The notes below the pieces were generated by a model. The model saw only the letters and a list, made by a program, of their open reading frames with translations, made no database searches and had not been told where the DNA came from. From NCBI RefSeq assembly GCF_051014445.1, contig NC_135144.1:992001-1056000 (forward strand): DNA of 64,000 bases, read 5' to 3'. The position numbers and the translations under genes are program-made. How positions within the stretch are numbered: the first letter of the stretch is position 1; each line of letters starts with the position of its first letter. This stretch comes from Colletes latitarsis. Its lineage: Eukaryota > Arthropoda > Insecta > Hymenoptera > Colletidae. Positions 60,527-64,000 of the stretch are shown piece after piece.

Positions 60527-61716
60527 ATGGTTGAGAATGGAGTCACCTTTCCTATACTGGTATTATTAGATGGTCGCAGGTCCTGCATAAATTTCAATTT
60601 ACATAATTTTTGTTTTGAGTAAACTCATTTTACTTTTTTGTATATTACCTAATGCAACTCATATTTTCCAGCCATGCGATGTAGGAATATTTAGACGATT
60701 AAAAGTTGCATGGCGAAAGGTAGTACAGGAACATAGACAAAGTACGTAGGTAGACTAAACCCATTACGAAGGTGAATTTCGCACCAATATATATATCATA
60801 CCATATATAAATTCCATGAAGAAGGAAATGCTTTTAAAGCTTGTGGTGGCCTATGACCGTTTAACTCAAATACAATTTACTAGACAAAACGTATTTCAGA
60901 AAGAAGAAAATAAATTAGAATTCATGTCGCCAGATGAAACCGACATCAATGACAGCAATATAGGTAGTTTTACATAGCATTCAAGAGCATATTCCAGATG
61001 ATCTGAGAGGGGAACAATTTTCTTTTCTATATAGAAAATATTAAAATACAATCGGGACACAACTAAGACACAACACAAGACACAACTCGCAGAGAGAAAG
61101 CACTGCTGATGTTCAACGCAGTGCAGTTCATAGTAACAGTAAAACCAATACCAGTGTAGAAGACTAATTTAACAACGTTTCGCTAGAAGAAACTAATATA
61201 TGATATACTGATCATTAATTAACTTTAATATTTCATGACAATGATGCTTTTACTTTTTTCTAATGGGAATTGTTTTGTTTCCGATGGTACTGAAATCAAA
61301 CTACATTAATTCTACAACGTTACTTTACTTATTTTCTCGTAAAGACAAAGATTCTTCAGAATCTATTCTGGATAAACATTATCAACATTATCAAAAAATT
61401 GAAAAAACAACAAAGAAAAGAAAAGAAAAGAAAAGAAATATAGAAAGGTGTGTGCAATCAAAGTTACATCAAAGACATGGAAATAGACTCAGCTTGAAAA
61501 AATAGAAGCAATTGATAACCAGGAAAAAGAAAAACAAAGAATGAAAGAAGAACGATTAGAAAAGAAAAAAACAAGCCGAGAAATTAAAAGAAGAAAAGCT
61601 ATTGAAAAAAGAAAGAAAAACAGAAAAATGAAAAGGAAAAGGAGAAAGAAAAGCAAGACGAAGAGAAGGAGAAATGTAAAACTCAAACTAAAAATAAAAA
61701 TAAAGTTAAGAACGTG
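60527..61716 (+). pseudogene. pogo/Tigger-like transposase remnant (unit 4)
   Basis: Counterpart of 6465-7654, sharing the G variant of unit 3 (at 60654). Confidence 0.75.
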
Positions 61717-61740
61717 AAAAGAAAATAATAAATAATATTA

Positions 61741-62152
61741 TTGTGTTGTTTTTACAGGGTGAATGTAGTAACTGAACCAGGTGGTTATGACTATGCAACA
61801 TTTTTATTAGCATCTTTTTCAAACTCCACTTGGAACAACACTGTACGTATGTATGTATGGGATTATCAGGAACCGTGTTTGTTCGTTAATCGGCACACTC
61901 GTATTTATTTCGTTAAACACAGTCACACCTACTACGTACTTTTCTTCAATCTTTCTCTCTTCCGTGCTGTCTTTTCTCGCTTTCTGGGTTATTCACCCAT
62001 CAGCTGTTCGGCCGTACGCTCGCCGCGTGTTGACGGCTTTTTCGGCGGTAACCGTCTTCGCTCGTGCAAGCTCGTGGACAGCGAACGATTCGCTGTTCGG
62101 CCAAAAATTCGTGCGCGATTTAATAATTTTCAACTGCACGGTTCCCTACATA
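61741..62152. other. CpG-rich spacer (unit 4)
   Basis: Counterpart of 7679-8090; no gene supported. Confidence 0.4.
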
Positions 62153-62829
62153 CAGGGTGTTCGGCCATCCATGGGAAAAATTTTAATGAGGGATTCTAGA
62201 GGTCAAAATAAGACGAAAATCAAGAATACCAATTTGTTGATGGAGGCACTATTAAAAAGTTATTAATGTTTAAAGTTCCGCTCGTACTGAATTTTTTTCT
62301 CGAAAATGCGCAAGATTACGGGGGTATGTCTATACATAAAAAATGATTGTCACCGACCCTCGCAACTGAAAATAATTTTTCACAGAACGATTTGAAATCT
62401 TTCTTTTTCATCGAAAAATATAGGCACCCGATTAGATTTTCGGTAAGGAATTTTTTTCTCGAAAGTGCGTAGGATTTCGGGGGTATGTGTAATGACCAAA
62501 AATGATTGTAATTGACCCCTGTAACCGAAAATAATTTTTTTAGAACGATTTGAAAAATTTGTTTTTCGCCGAAAAATATCAACACATACTCGAATTTTTT
62601 TCTCGAAACTGAGTAGGATTTCGAATATATGTCTATTCACTAAAAATGCTTGTAATTGACCTCCGCAGCCGAAAATAATCTTTCTGGAACGATTTGAAAT
62701 TTTTGAATCAAATTGTTAATAACTTTTTAACGAAGCCTCCATCAACAAATTGGTATTCTTGATTTTCGTCTTAGTTTGGCCTCTAGAATATCCTATTAAA
62801 ATGTTTCACAGGGCTGGCCGAACACCCTC
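62153..62829. mobile_element. Foldback/MITE-like element, short form with extra internal repeat (unit 4)
   Basis: 677 bp, like units 2 and 3; ends 16 bp before the satellite. Confidence 0.82.
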
Positions 62830-62845
62830 TATACTACTATGTTTA

Positions 62846-64000
62846 CTAGATCCTGGGTTTTTTTCGGGTTTGAATCACGTAGTAATGTGGTAACAAACTG
62901 AAGCAGTCAATAAAACCTGGTTTCGATCAATATTTTAGAGGAACACACCGGTTAGGTCTGGGATTTGCGCGCATATGGCTTATACTTTCGCCTTTTTCGC
63001 AAACTTGTTGGCCAGATCCTGGGTATTTTCCGTGTTTGAATCACGTAGTAATGTGGTGACACACTGAAGCAGTCAATTAAACCTGGTTTCGATCAATATT
63101 TTAGAGGATAACGCCGGTTAGGTCTGGGTTAGGTCTGGGATATGCGCGCATCTGGCTTATACTTTCGCCTTTTTCGCAAACTTGTTGGCTAGATCATGGG
63201 TTTTTTTCGGGTTTGAATACCGCAGTAATGTGGTACCACACTGAAGCAGTCAATTACACCTGGTTTCGATCAATATTTCAGAGGATAACACCGGTTAGGT
63301 CTGGGTTAGGTCTGGGATATGCGCGCATCTGGCTTATGCTTTCGCCTTTTTCGCAAACTTGTTGGCCAGATCCTGGGTATTTTCCGTGTTTGAAACGCGT
63401 AGTAATGTGGTAACACACTGAAGCAGTCAATTAAACCTGGTTTCGATCAATATTTTAGAGGATAACACCGGTTAGGTCTGGGTTAGGTCTGGGTTATGCC
63501 CGCATCTGGCTCATGATTTTGCCTTCTTCGCATACTTGTTGGCCAGATCCTGGGGTTTTTCCGTGTTTGAATCACGTAGTAATGTGGTAACACACTGAAG
63601 CAGTCAATTAAACCTGGTTTCGATCAATATTTCAGAGGATAACACCGGTTAGGTCTGGGTTAGGTCTGGGAAATGCGCGCATCTGGCTTATACTTTCGCC
63701 TTTTTCGCAAACTTGTTGGCCAGATCCTGGGTATTTTCCGTGTTTGAATCACGTAGTAATGTGGTAACACACTGAAGCAGTCAATTAAACCTGGTTTCGA
63801 TCAATATTTTAGAGGACAACACCGGTTAGGTCTGGGTTAGGTCTGGGTTATGCCCGCATCTGGCTCATGATTTTGCCTTCTTCGCATACTTGTTGGCCAG
63901 ATCCTGGGTTTTTTTCGTGTTTCAATCACGTAGTAATGTGGTAACACACTGAAGCAGTCAATTAAACCTGGTTTCGATCAATATTTCAGAGGATAACACC
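62846..64000 (+). repeat. 177-bp satellite array 5 (left part, continues past window)
   Basis: About 6.5 monomers in the same variant order as the start of arrays 3 and 4. The first monomer again has a single 11-mer and ggaacacacc. Confidence 0.97.

Larger units (their letters stand above)
51400..62845 (+). other. Complex unit, copy 4 (11.45 kb, full copia)
   Basis: Nearly identical to copy 3; the main differences are microsatellite lengths in copia (CA/CG tract and TTC tract) and scattered single bases. Same satellite junctions. Unassigned stretches correspond to those of copy 1. Confidence 0.95.

Noticed and set aside
577..62845. The four-fold repeat as a pure assembly artefact
   Set aside because: Copies differ by deletions, microsatellite lengths, array lengths and many single bases in consistent pairs, which fits real duplication. 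Exact copy number still depends on long reads.
62846..64000. A true telomere end in the window
   Set aside because: The 11-mer never exceeds two tandem copies per monomer; no long pure 11-mer tract is present.

Overview
The window is repetitive eukaryotic DNA, almost certainly from an insect and possibly from a hymenopteran. It holds no intact host gene that I can support. The evidence for an insect is a Ty1/copia retrotransposon primed by an animal-type initiator tRNA-Met, remnants of pogo/Tigger-like and Merlin/IS1595-like DNA transposons with a spliceosomal intron, and a satellite built around the 11-mer TTAGGTCTGGG. That 11-mer is a G-rich variant of the insect telomere repeat TTAGG. From memory, 11-mers of this type have been reported as the telomere repeat of some Hymenoptera; I could not check this.

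Layout: five satellite arrays with a monomer of about 177 bp (1-576, 8640-15523, 23731-32562, 43992-51399, 62846-64000) alternate with four directly oriented copies of one complex unit (577-8639, 15524-23730, 32563-43991, 51400-62845). Every unit sits at the same point of the monomer, and each complete array is close to a whole number of monomers (about 39, 50 and 42). The unit therefore entered the satellite once and the composite was then amplified as a 15-19 kb higher-order repeat.

Inside each unit, left to right: a degenerate coding stretch I do not recognise; one arm of a ~115 bp inverted repeat; the last exons of a Merlin/IS1595-like transposase; a minus-strand copia element; the other inverted-repeat arm; a second unrecognised open segment; a 1.4 kb foldback element with TIR CAGGGTGTTCGGCC; a pogo/Tigger-like transposase remnant with a Lys/Arg-rich tail; a CpG-rich spacer; and a second, shorter foldback element of the same family that ends next to the satellite.

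Units 3 and 4 carry the whole copia element (two LTRs, 5-bp target duplication ATAAC, gag, protease, integrase, RT/RNase H, all disabled by frameshifts). Units 1 and 2 share a 3.2 kb deletion that removed the 3' LTR, RT/RNase H, integrase and part of the protease. Unit 1 has also lost one ~144 bp internal repeat of the second foldback element. The window is best read as a satellite domain carrying telomere-like motifs, subtelomeric or interstitial/pericentromeric, that has collected and amplified dead transposons.
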